38,871 bases of DNA from Hyphomonadaceae bacterium (GTDB lineage Bacteria > Pseudomonadota > Alphaproteobacteria > Caulobacterales > Maricaulaceae): contig JACOMS010000013.1 in the NCBI GenBank assembly GCA_014324115.1, positions 1 through 38,871 of the forward strand, read 5' to 3'. Each line of letters starts with the position of its first letter. Positions within the stretch are counted from its first letter, which is position 1. Both the position numbers and the translations under genes were made by a program. This document shows positions 1 to 7,624 of the stretch, piece after piece. The notes under the pieces are model-generated. The model did not search any database. It was not told the DNA's origin and saw only the letters and a program-made list of their open reading frames with translations.

Positions 1-43
1 GCTTGAGTCGTTCGTCAAAGTCGAATAGGTCGTGTTGTGCCAT
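1..43 (-). CDS. IS5-like transposase, N-terminal fragment (runs off left edge)
   Basis: The minus strand encodes about 14 residues beginning MAQHDLFDFDERLK before the window ends. An N-terminus with a short polar start followed by FFD/LFD-F-DER resembles what I remember of IS5-family DDE transposases. The 54 bases just upstream of this ATG are repeated at 15493-15546, which supports a mobile-element leader. Only the first codons are present, so catalytic residues cannot be checked. The transposase remnant at the right end of the window is in the same orientation, and the two may be copies of one element. Confidence 0.5.
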   Translation of the reverse strand, partial: MAQHDLFDFDERLK

Positions 44-97
44 ACTAAACAGGAATCATACTTCACGCCAAAAATCCAGGGGTTATTGGAAGTGTTC
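44..97 (-). mobile_element. IS left end and leader upstream of the transposase start
   Basis: Read on the minus strand, this segment runs from GAACACTTCCA up to the transposase ATG. An ungapped comparison with 15493-15546 on the plus strand gives 41 identities in 54 positions by my manual count. The similarity stops where the transposase codons begin. This segment is therefore taken as the terminal end of the insertion sequence. The outer terminus resembles the end beside the right-hand transposase (GGACAGACTCC near 38514), consistent with an imperfect terminal inverted repeat. Confidence 0.55.
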
Positions 98-212
98 ACA
101 TGGTCAGTGTGTGGTCGGAGATCACGTGGGTGGCCTCCACAACCCGGAACAGACGGGAAGACGACCAGACCGAAATGCAGGTGTGACGGGATAATCCGCA
201 AGGGAGTTTGTA

Positions 213-323
213 ATGGCAAAGAGTACACGCCAGACTGTTTTTGAAGCTATGGAGCTGCTGCCCGGCGGCCGGCAGTTTGATGACACACCTGCGTTGGGTG
301 GCCCAATGCGCCGCTACAGGTGA
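213..323 (+). CDS. Small hypothetical protein, 36 aa
   Basis: An ATG sits 7-8 bases after a good ribosome-binding sequence (AGGGAG) and opens a 36-codon frame starting MAKSTRQTVFEAMELLPGG and ending at a TGA two bases before the glucosidase stop on the other strand. I do not recognise the peptide. It may be a genuine small protein, or the start of a gene cut down by rearrangement next to the IS element. No membrane segment or metal motif is visible. Bases 98-212, between the IS end and this frame, show nothing else I can identify. Confidence 0.3.
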   Translation: MAKSTRQTVFEAMELLPGGRQFDDTPALGGPMRRYR

Positions 324-325
324 TG

Positions 326-1936
326 TCAGGCGCTAAATATGCCCCCGTGGCCCGCATCAAGTACCCGGCTCACATGTTTCGCCGGTTCGGGACCGGCCGT
401 TGAAAACATGCAGCCCTTTATACCGAATGGCAGAGACCCCGGTGAAATCGGTGTGGTCCCCAGATTCACAATGACAATGCACCGCTCACCTTCGAGATTG
501 CGCTCATAGGCAACAACGTCTTTCGGCGCCTCCAGGAGCTTCTGGTCACCTTTCAGCAATGCGGGTGTCGCTTGGCGCAGGGCAATAAGATCTCTGTAGA
601 ATGTATGGAGGCTGGCGGAATTTCCAAGTTGCGTGTCAACAGCGCGCGCTTCGTTGTCTGCGCCGACAGGCAACCAGGGGTCAACGGAGGAAAAACCGGC
701 ATTCCTGGCGCCCGCAGTCCAGGGCAGCGGGGTGCGGTTCGGATCACGACCGCGCCCGGGCTGTCTGAATTCCCATGGGTCCTGAATTTGATCCCGGGTC
801 AATTTCACATCTTCCATGCCCAACTCGTCCCCATAGTAGAGGAAAGGTGTCCCCCGAAGGGTGAGCAGAATGAGTGCTGCGAGGCGGGCTTTTTCCACAC
901 CAAACCGTGTGGCCACTCTGGGTACATCATGGTTGCCCCATGTATGATTTGGCCAGGCATGATCCGGCAACAGCTCTTCAAATTCCCTCAAGGTGGCATT
1001 GATGGCGGCGGCTTCAAGCGGTTGCCGCATCAGGACAAAATTGAACGGCACATCCATCTGACGGTTCCCCGGCTTCCCGTAATAGGAAACCGTCTGGGCA
1101 ACACTGAGTTCGGAATTGATTTCGCCGATGATCACACGATCACCATATTCCCTTGCCAGTGCGTGCATGTCGGCCACGATATCGCGCATTTGCGGCTGGT
1201 TCATATGGCGTACAGAAGTTTTGAACCTGTAGTCCGGATCCGGCTCGTCCCGCAGGAACTCGTCCTTGATGAGAAAATCAATCATATCGACACGCAGGCC
1301 GTCCACACCGCGTTCGAACCAGAACCGCATGGCTTTGAATATGGCCTCCCGTACTTCGGGGTTACGCCAGTTCAAATCGGGTTGCGCTGACAAAAAACTG
1401 TGGAGATAGTACTGATGTCTTGCTTTTACATAGGTCCATGCAGAACCTGTCGTGACACATGTCCAGTTGTTGGGCACCGAGCCATCCGGTTTGGGATCGG
1501 CCCAAATATACCAGTCCGCATAGGGGTTGGTTTTATTTTTCCTTGATTCAACAAACCACGGATGATGTTGGGAGGTGTGGTTTGGAACAAAATCGATGAC
1601 CATTTTAATGTCACTGCTGTGACAGGTCCTGATTAAACGGTCGAAATCCTCCAGGGTTCCGAAAATCGGGTCCACGTCGCAATACCCGGAAACATCATAG
1701 CCGAAGTCTTCCATGGGTGACGGAAAAAACGGCGATAACCACAAGGCGGTGATTCCGAGTGATTTCAGGTAATTCACTTTCTCAAGGATGCCGCCCAGAT
1801 CCCCGACACCATCACCGTTGGTATCATTGAAGCTGCGCGGATAGATCTGGTAGAAGATCGCGTCTTCGAACCAGGAGCGTTGTTTGTCCGCCCGGGTTTT
1901 TTTTTGAACTTCCATCATGGATTGCGCTGTCGCCAC
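326..1936 (-). CDS. GH13-family alpha-glucosidase
   Basis: A retaining alpha-glycosidase of the alpha-amylase superfamily, expected to release glucose from the non-reducing end of maltose-type or sucrose-type alpha-glucosides. From the GTG at 1936 (536 aa) the conserved regions are in order: DFVPNHTS near 115-122, GLRVDMID near 213-220 with nucleophile D217, acid/base E272 in IIGEINSE, and the NHD motif near 335-337. A (beta/alpha)8 barrel and a small C-terminal beta domain fit the length. The GTG at 1936 follows AGGAGG closely. An upstream GTG at 1960 lacks such a site, and ATGs at 1918 and 1915 are alternatives. There is no signal peptide, so it probably acts in the cytoplasm on sugar brought in by the neighbouring receptor and permease. 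Substrate preference (maltose, isomaltose, sucrose) cannot be set from sequence alone. Confidence 0.93.
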   Translation of the reverse strand: MATAQSMMEVQKKTRADKQRSWFEDAIFYQIYPRSFNDTNGDGVGDLGGILEKVNYLKSLGITALWLSPFFPSPMEDFGYDVSGYCDVDPIFGTLEDFDRLIRTCHSSDIKMVIDFVPNHTSQHHPWFVESRKNKTNPYADWYIWADPKPDGSVPNNWTCVTTGSAWTYVKARHQYYLHSFLSAQPDLNWRNPEVREAIFKAMRFWFERGVDGLRVDMIDFLIKDEFLRDEPDPDYRFKTSVRHMNQPQMRDIVADMHALAREYGDRVIIGEINSELSVAQTVSYYGKPGNRQMDVPFNFVLMRQPLEAAAINATLREFEELLPDHAWPNHTWGNHDVPRVATRFGVEKARLAALILLTLRGTPFLYYGDELGMEDVKLTRDQIQDPWEFRQPGRGRDPNRTPLPWTAGARNAGFSSVDPWLPVGADNEARAVDTQLGNSASLHTFYRDLIALRQATPALLKGDQKLLEAPKDVVAYERNLEGERCIVIVNLGTTPISPGSLPFGIKGCMFSTAGPEPAKHVSRVLDAGHGGIFSA

Positions 1937-2031
1937 TTCGCCTCCTCGTGGCGCAGTCACGCCGTTGATTGTGACCCCTTAATACACACAAACATGCACA
2001 AGGCCAGCCGGGACATAACCCCGGCCGACCC

Positions 2032-2053
2032 GGGCCCTGTTTGGTCAGGGCCC
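2032..2053. terminator. GC-rich hairpin between receptor and glucosidase genes
   Basis: A perfect 8-bp inverted repeat, GGGCCCTG and CAGGGCCC, encloses a six-base loop about 30 bases past the receptor stop codon. It has no T-run on either strand, so it is not a classical intrinsic terminator. It could reduce read-through into, or protect mRNA upstream of, the glucosidase gene. That function is inferred from position only. Confidence 0.4.
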
Positions 2054-2081
2054 CGTCTGGTCAAAGGCAAGTGAGAACGCC

Positions 2082-4403
2082 CTAGAAATCGTATCCGACC
2101 GTGAACTTGACGGACGTTCCCAGGATCGGACGGCCGTTGGGAGCCGTCGGACTTCTTGGATCACCTTCCGTAATACCATCGGAATCGGTGAGATTGTCAC
2201 CATGAACCTGGAAGAACAGGCCGGAGTCAAAGTTTACAAGGACGCCAAGGTCAAATTTCTCATAGCTCGGCAGATCGACCGTATTGGCATTGTTGCCATA
2301 GCGATCCCCAACGAACGTTGCCGTACCGTAGAGGGTGGCGGTGCCGCCATCACCGAAATCGATTGTGTAATCCGGGGAAACCCGGAACTGCCACTCCGGC
2401 TGACGCTGTACCCGATTATCAACCAGGGCACCATCGTCGGCGGCGGTAATCTCGGCATTCTGGAAGGTTGCGGTCACGGCGGTACTGAAGGCGCCAACCG
2501 TCACAACACCGTCGAGTTCAATACCGATCGCTTCAGTCTCGAAGGTTGTCGCGGGTTCAGCACCCCCGACAACGGAACTGAATGAATCATTGGTATTGCG
2601 GAAGACCGTGGCAAAGGCACTCAGATACTCACCTGAATATTTCAGACCCCCTTCAAGCTGCTGAATATCAAACACCCCGGTTTTGTCTTCCCTTATGTTG
2701 TCAAAATGCGGGAACGCAAACCCGTCGGAGAACCGGACGAACGTACCAAGAACGTCAGAGACCTCGAAATCAGCCGCCACTGTCCAGGAGATTTCATTTT
2801 CCTCGATGCTGACTGCCTTGTCCCGTGTGCCGTCCGGAAAACCCGGGCCTGTATCAAGGGTGTAGTCAATTTCGATGTTTTCGTAACGGAAGCCCGCATC
2901 AAGACGCAGGCGATCAGCGACCTGCCAGCTATCGGCAATGTAGACGGCGTTGACCTGCGCATCACCGGCCGAGGCCAGACCGAACCTGAAGCCGGCATCT
3001 CCGCCCGCCGCTGCAATGTCTGCAGGGGTGACTCCGTCGAGCAGGTCGCCGTTCGCGATATTGTGTACAGCGACCGGATTACCGATTGACCACCAGTCAT
3101 CGGCGCTGAATGTGGATGTGTAGTAACCGGCGGTAACATCATGGTCGCCAAAGGTCCTGCTCAATGACAGATCATTGGAGAAATGCTCAATATCCTTGAG
3201 GACGACCCAGTGGCCGTAGGTCTGGACAAAATCACCGGCCCCAAGAGTCTGACCTCCCGCTGTTCTGACCGGACCGTCAACAATCCGGTTGCCCTCTCCA
3301 TCAGGGGTAGTCAGGGCAGTCGCGGGGACGGCGGCGCCGGCTGACACAAAACCGAGCGTGTTTGCATCGCCGCTCAGATAATTCACATTGTTGCGCAGGG
3401 TAAACCCATCCCCGAAGTCAAACTCCAGATTGGCGCCGGAGACCTGACCGTTCCAGCCGCGACCGTCTCCAAAATCAAAAACTCCAAGATCAACAACCCC
3501 TGTATCGTCGTCCAGGCCAATCTGAATTCTACGCTGACGGGTCGCGTTACCCAACTGCGAGAACGTGCCTGCGTCAATACCGGCATTGGCGAGGTTGAAC
3601 GGGAGGTACCACTGCCCGTGGTCATCCGTTATCCGGGAGTACACATTAACCTTGCCGTCATCAAAAAACTTTGTGAGCTGAACCGTGAACTGCTGTCCTT
3701 TCTCTGATACAAATTCGGCGTCACGAATACCGGGTGAGCGCTGAATGTAGCCGCCGATCATATAGTACAGATCATCCGCCAGCGGACCGCTGGCATAGGC
3801 ATCAAAGCGATGAAGGTTGTAATCGGAGGTTGTATATTTTGCACGCCCCTGAAAACTGTCGCCCCCCTCACGCAGACGGAAGTTGATCGTCGCCCCCGGC
3901 TCACCTTTGGCGAATACGGCGTTCGGACCGCCGCGCAGGGCCTCCACGGATTGGATGGTATCATCAATCCGGAACAGTGTACTGCCTTCGAGGAATGAAA
4001 GGGTATTGAACCCGAACAGCGGCGATCCGTTCAGGGCAAATGATACAAACGGCGCATCGCCGTCACTGGGAAGGCCGCGCACATAAATGTTGGCACCGGC
4101 GACACCGCCGGAACTTTCGGCCCAGATACCGGGTACCGATTTCAAAAGATCAGCTGTGCTTTTCGGCTGGATTTTTTCAAGGTCGCTGGCATCAAAGGAC
4201 GATACCGCAAAGCTGGCATCAAAGCGGTTGACACCTTTACCACCCGCAGTACCCACAACGATAACAACGTCCTCATAGGGTGCAGAATCCCCTCCCCCGC
4301 TGTCCTGCGCCATTGCGGTTACCGGCGACAACAGCGCACAAACGGCGGTTGTCGTCAGAAACCTGGACAGGCCTGTCCTGTGAGTTGTAACCAATTTGAC
4401 CAT
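2082..4403 (-). CDS. TonB-dependent outer-membrane receptor (oligosaccharide type)
   Basis: A 773-residue TonB-dependent transporter. The first ~32 residues form a signal peptide ending near VTAMAQ. A TonB-box-like stretch (EDVVIVVGTA, about 44-53) precedes the plug domain (about 60-180, with SVPGIW, IYVRG and EALRGGPNAVFA). The rest is a beta-barrel with alternating aromatic and polar strands, closing with the C-terminal Phe expected for BAM-dependent insertion. The start has a strong ribosome-binding site (AGGAGG). It is the first gene of the minus-strand pair and lies between a LacI regulator and the glucosidase, so uptake of an alpha-glucoside oligomer is likelier than siderophore uptake. 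It would draw on TonB-ExbB-ExbD encoded elsewhere. The ligand is an inference from context. Confidence 0.93.
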   Translation of the reverse strand: MVKLVTTHRTGLSRFLTTTAVCALLSPVTAMAQDSGGGDSAPYEDVVIVVGTAGGKGVNRFDASFAVSSFDASDLEKIQPKSTADLLKSVPGIWAESSGGVAGANIYVRGLPSDGDAPFVSFALNGSPLFGFNTLSFLEGSTLFRIDDTIQSVEALRGGPNAVFAKGEPGATINFRLREGGDSFQGRAKYTTSDYNLHRFDAYASGPLADDLYYMIGGYIQRSPGIRDAEFVSEKGQQFTVQLTKFFDDGKVNVYSRITDDHGQWYLPFNLANAGIDAGTFSQLGNATRQRRIQIGLDDDTGVVDLGVFDFGDGRGWNGQVSGANLEFDFGDGFTLRNNVNYLSGDANTLGFVSAGAAVPATALTTPDGEGNRIVDGPVRTAGGQTLGAGDFVQTYGHWVVLKDIEHFSNDLSLSRTFGDHDVTAGYYTSTFSADDWWSIGNPVAVHNIANGDLLDGVTPADIAAAGGDAGFRFGLASAGDAQVNAVYIADSWQVADRLRLDAGFRYENIEIDYTLDTGPGFPDGTRDKAVSIEENEISWTVAADFEVSDVLGTFVRFSDGFAFPHFDNIREDKTGVFDIQQLEGGLKYSGEYLSAFATVFRNTNDSFSSVVGGAEPATTFETEAIGIELDGVVTVGAFSTAVTATFQNAEITAADDGALVDNRVQRQPEWQFRVSPDYTIDFGDGGTATLYGTATFVGDRYGNNANTVDLPSYEKFDLGVLVNFDSGLFFQVHGDNLTDSDGITEGDPRSPTAPNGRPILGTSVKFTVGYDF

Positions 4404-4600
4404 GAGTCCCTCCTGGGGTTGTGTATTTCAGCTTTGCCATTCCGGCCCGCAGATCGCCTGCGATGCCGACGTGTAGACACAATCGGGCAAACAGTGCAAT
4501 CCTTTTCGTATGTTTGTAGGGTTGAATGCCTATTTTTTGCGAAAGTGTGTTAAATTTGCCACACATATTGATCCAGCAGTTGCGCATTCTTGCGCATGAT
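4404..4600 (-). promoter_or_regulatory. Receptor gene control region with paired TGCGCA operators
   Basis: This 197-base gap separates the LacI gene from the receptor start. TTGCGCAT occurs twice, at 4580-4587 and 4590-4597, exactly ten bases (one helical turn) apart. A related TTGCGCAA palindrome lies at 5860-5867 in front of the permease. LacI-family proteins bind short palindromes with a central CG, so these are candidate operators for the adjacent regulator. The AGGAGG site for the receptor is just inside the 4404 end. Confidence 0.45.
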
Positions 4601-5713
4601 TCAGGCTGTTGGGGTTAAACTCATGCCACAGGAATGGCGCACGATTAATTTTGTGGGCAGCAGAATCGACCTGATCGGTTCCCCGCTCATTTTGGCAACA
4701 AGTGCATCGACAAGATTTTTGACCGCCAGTTCAGGATCCTGCCGCACAGTTGTGAGAGCCGGTGAATAATAGGAAGCAACCATAATGTCATCATACCCCA
4801 CGACGGCCACATCCTCGGGGACCCGCACATTCAAATCCCTGAGCGCCTGAACCGTTGCCATTGCAATAACATCACTTGCCGCGAAGACGGCATCGTGCCA
4901 CGGCGCTCCACGGCCTCCGAAAAAGTTTATGGCTGAATTGTACGCCGACTCCGGATCAAACGGGCTTGCGACACTCAGGGTCTGCTGCTCCTGTGAAGCC
5001 TGTGTGAGGGCCGTCATACATCCTTCCTGTCTCAGACGGACTTCATCATGCCTCAGGTCACCAAAAAAAATGATGCGCCGTCGCCCCGTTTTCGCGAGAT
5101 GTTCACCGACAAGCTGACCGCCGAGTCTGTTATCCGTGCCGACTGTCACATAATTCTGCCCGGGGATTTGCGCGCCCCACACGACCATGGGCGCACCGTT
5201 TGCGGCATAATCTGCAAGTTTTTCGGGTTGATTGCTTTGGCCCAGAACGATGATGCCGTCGGCGCGTCCCCCGGCAACCGCATCCGCACCGGGCACATCC
5301 TGCCAGGGTGATGCTTTCGAGATCAACATATCATAGCCGCGCGACGAGAGTTCTTCGGTCAGCGCCGATGACAGTTCACTCAGGAACGTATTTGCAATAC
5401 GGTGCGATGTGCCCCGGGAAGACGGGATTGCAACCTGAATTGTATTGGTTTTTCGGGTGCGCAAGGCACGGGCTCTGGCGTTCACCTTGTAACCATGCTG
5501 GTCCACGAGCGCGCGAATACGTTTTTTCATGTCATACGAGACGCGATTGCTGTCCTTCAGCGCCCTGGAGACGGTTGACTCCGCAACGCCTGCCAGTCTG
5601 GCGATATCGGCCATGGTCACGGGCTGTTGCGGGGAAGATGGACCATCGGAACTCATGTTCGCGCAGGATACGCTGTCCTGCCCGGTGCCGTCAACAGTGG
5701 AAGCCGGGCGCAT
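4601..5713 (-). CDS. LacI-family transcriptional regulator of the sugar locus
   Basis: A DNA-binding helix-turn-helix of LacI type lies at about 32-52 (VTMADIARLAGVAESTVSRA), followed by the hinge helix region and a periplasmic-binding-protein-like sensor domain (VAIPSSRGT.., GTDNRLGGQLVGEHL, VAVVGYDDI). The frame allows 370 residues. LacI proteins usually begin just before the helix-turn-helix, so the true start may be the in-frame ATG at 5656 or even 5614; no candidate has a convincing ribosome-binding site. It sits between the receptor and the divergent permease, so it most likely represses or activates both in response to a sugar. The effector is not predictable from the residues I can see. 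Confidence 0.92.
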   Translation of the reverse strand: MRPASTVDGTGQDSVSCANMSSDGPSSPQQPVTMADIARLAGVAESTVSRALKDSNRVSYDMKKRIRALVDQHGYKVNARARALRTRKTNTIQVAIPSSRGTSHRIANTFLSELSSALTEELSSRGYDMLISKASPWQDVPGADAVAGGRADGIIVLGQSNQPEKLADYAANGAPMVVWGAQIPGQNYVTVGTDNRLGGQLVGEHLAKTGRRRIIFFGDLRHDEVRLRQEGCMTALTQASQEQQTLSVASPFDPESAYNSAINFFGGRGAPWHDAVFAASDVIAMATVQALRDLNVRVPEDVAVVGYDDIMVASYYSPALTTVRQDPELAVKNLVDALVAKMSGEPIRSILLPTKLIVRHSCGMSLTPTA

Positions 5714-5931
5714 TTTCCAATGAAGGAGGCGAGGCCGCTGCGCTCCGGTGTGACCCCTTGCTTTTCAAACGACTTTAATGTGTTGACACCGCAGGCGCCT
5801 CGCCTGCCCTGACCCGCCAGCGGCGGCATGGATATTTTGCATAGAATAAAAACAAATACTTGCGCAATCTATTGTCATCTTCTAGGGCTCGCACAACAGC
5901 AGTGCCGTCAGGCTGGATTACGGGAGGCATA
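5714..5931. promoter_or_regulatory. Divergent control region between LacI regulator and permease
   Basis: This 218-base region separates the divergent genes. It contains an AT-rich patch around 5830-5858 and an 8-bp palindrome TTGCGCAA at 5860-5867, whose TGCGCA core matches the two sites in front of the receptor. A ribosome-binding site GGGAGG lies just upstream of the permease ATG at 5932. I could not assign convincing -35 and -10 boxes. Confidence 0.45.
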
Positions 5932-7167
5932 ATGACAGATTTCCGGTTCAAAGTCGTATTGTTCGCCGCCTACTTCATGTTTGGCATATTGCTCAACAGT
6001 GTGGGAATAGTTATCCTGCAATCCATCGCGTCTTTTGGTGTGTCCAAACCTGTGGCGGGCACCCTGGAGGGTTTCAAAGACCTGCCGATTGCCATTGTCT
6101 CGTTTCTGGTGGCTTCGCGCCTCCCGGCATTCGGTTTCAAAAAAGCCCTGATCATCGCCTTCTGTCTTGTCACTGCCGCATGTGTGATTATGGCGATATT
6201 GCCCGCCTTCAACACAACCCGGTTTCTCTTTCTCGTCATTGGCGCCAGCTTTGCCCTTGTCAAAATCTCTGTCTATGCGGTGATCGGACTTCTCACCGGA
6301 TCGCCGAATCAGCATGCCAGCTTGATGAACTCCATTGAGGGCGTTTTCATGATCGGTGTTTTATCCGGCTACTGGATATTCAGTTTCTTCGTTGATCCGG
6401 CGCAATCGGGCTCGCTGGTCTGGGTGCGGGTCTATTGGCCTTTGGCAGCACTCTGTTTGCTGATCGCTGCCGCCTTTTTCTTCCTCCGGTTCCCTGAAGC
6501 GCCCAAGGCCCCGGCGGGCGAGCGGGCCGGTACCGGTAATTTCACCGAAATGTTCGTTCTGGCTGCACGACCCATGGTGCTGGTTTTTCTGATTTCGGCG
6601 TTCCTCTATGTTCTCATTGAGCAGGGCATTGGGACATGGCTCCCGACATTCAATAAAGAGGTGCTGCATTTGCCTGCCGACATGAGCATCCAGGCAACGT
6701 CGATATTTGCCGTCGGCCTCGCGGCGGGACGGCTGACGGCGGGTCTTATCACCCAGCGGGTTGACTGGTACATCGTACTGGCTGCGTGCGTGATTGCCAT
6801 GGGCGCACTGGTCGTTGCCGCCCTGCCCCTGGCGCAAAACGTCGTACCCAACCCCGACATGATCTGGGCGAACGCGCCGGTTGCAGCATTTGTTTTTCCG
6901 CTGATCGGATTCTTCATGGGACCGGTCTACCCGGCAATTAACTCGGTGATTTTGAGCGCGCTCCCGAAAGCGCAACATGCCCTGATGGCGGGATTGATTG
7001 TTGTTTTTTCCGCTTTGGGCGGCACCACCGGCTCCTATGTCACGGGGATTATTTTTGAATATCTGGGCGGGACACGGGCCTTTTACACCTCAATTATTCC
7101 GATGATCGGGATACTTGTTTCGATTACTGCACTGAAAAAAATGACCGCGCGCAATGTGACCGAATGA
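5932..7167 (+). CDS. MFS sugar permease (FucP/GlcP-like)
   Basis: A 411-residue integral membrane protein of the major facilitator superfamily, with about twelve hydrophobic segments in two six-helix halves separated by a charged loop near RFPEAPKAPAGERAG. Its overall look (FGVSKPVAGTLEGFKDLP in the second helix region, EQGIGTWLPTF in helix 7) matches proton-coupled sugar symporters of the fucose/glucose permease group. The ATG at 5932 is preceded by GGGAGG. An upstream in-frame TTG at 5860 would overlap the candidate operator and is unlikely. Divergent from the LacI gene, it would carry the sugar across the inner membrane after the TonB receptor. Together with the glucosidase the set resembles sux/mal-type loci of Gram-negative bacteria. 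Confidence 0.88.
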   Translation: MTDFRFKVVLFAAYFMFGILLNSVGIVILQSIASFGVSKPVAGTLEGFKDLPIAIVSFLVASRLPAFGFKKALIIAFCLVTAACVIMAILPAFNTTRFLFLVIGASFALVKISVYAVIGLLTGSPNQHASLMNSIEGVFMIGVLSGYWIFSFFVDPAQSGSLVWVRVYWPLAALCLLIAAAFFFLRFPEAPKAPAGERAGTGNFTEMFVLAARPMVLVFLISAFLYVLIEQGIGTWLPTFNKEVLHLPADMSIQATSIFAVGLAAGRLTAGLITQRVDWYIVLAACVIAMGALVVAALPLAQNVVPNPDMIWANAPVAAFVFPLIGFFMGPVYPAINSVILSALPKAQHALMAGLIVVFSALGGTTGSYVTGIIFEYLGGTRAFYTSIIPMIGILVSITALKKMTARNVTE

Positions 7168-7624
7168 TGGAGACACGGACAGTATCAAACCGGAAGTGTT
7201 GTGAGTGCCCTGTCTGCGGATCGCGATTTACAGTGTAAACCGCGGTACGCATTTTTTCAGGGTTCGACACTGCTTATCGACACCACTCGCTATGGTTCAC
7301 ACAACCCGATCCTGCGATCACACTCAGCCGTCGATCTGGTGCTTTCACGGGCTCACAAAACAAAAAGGCACTCAGCACCTCTCGCAGCAAACAGCTGCTA
7401 CGCTTGAGGTGTTCAACGTCATCTTCGAAGATGCTTTGACAGCCAAGTCTTCACTGTCAAGCGCTTGTATTCCGGATAAAGCGCCGATCCCAAAAGAACA
7501 AAAAAGACAGGCCTTTCATTTAGTCCCCCGCAACAGTCTTTCCAACGAATTTTCCGTTTACACGTCTCACAAAAGCTGCTATCGACCAAGGGAATTTTGG
7601 GTAGCCCTAGAGCAGCGGTGTGAT
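7168..7624. other. Long non-coding stretch with an inverted repeat upstream of the dioxygenase
   Basis: No convincing gene is seen in these ~457 bases. The dioxygenase frame is open back to 7205, but that upstream translation is Cys/Ser/His-rich, has no recognisable domain, and precedes the expected N-terminus. TTGACAG (7436-7442) and CTGTCAA (7454-7460) form a perfect 7-bp inverted repeat with an 11-base gap, which could be a regulator site or a hairpin. Nothing else stands out. Confidence 0.4.

Noticed and set aside
572-1390. A 272-codon plus-strand open frame
   Set aside because: It is antisense to the clearly conserved GH13 glucosidase and shows no recognisable domain.
7205-7624. N-terminal extension of the dioxygenase
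   Set aside because: The open frame permits it, but its composition and the family length favour a start near 7625. It is recorded as uncertain rather than annotated.
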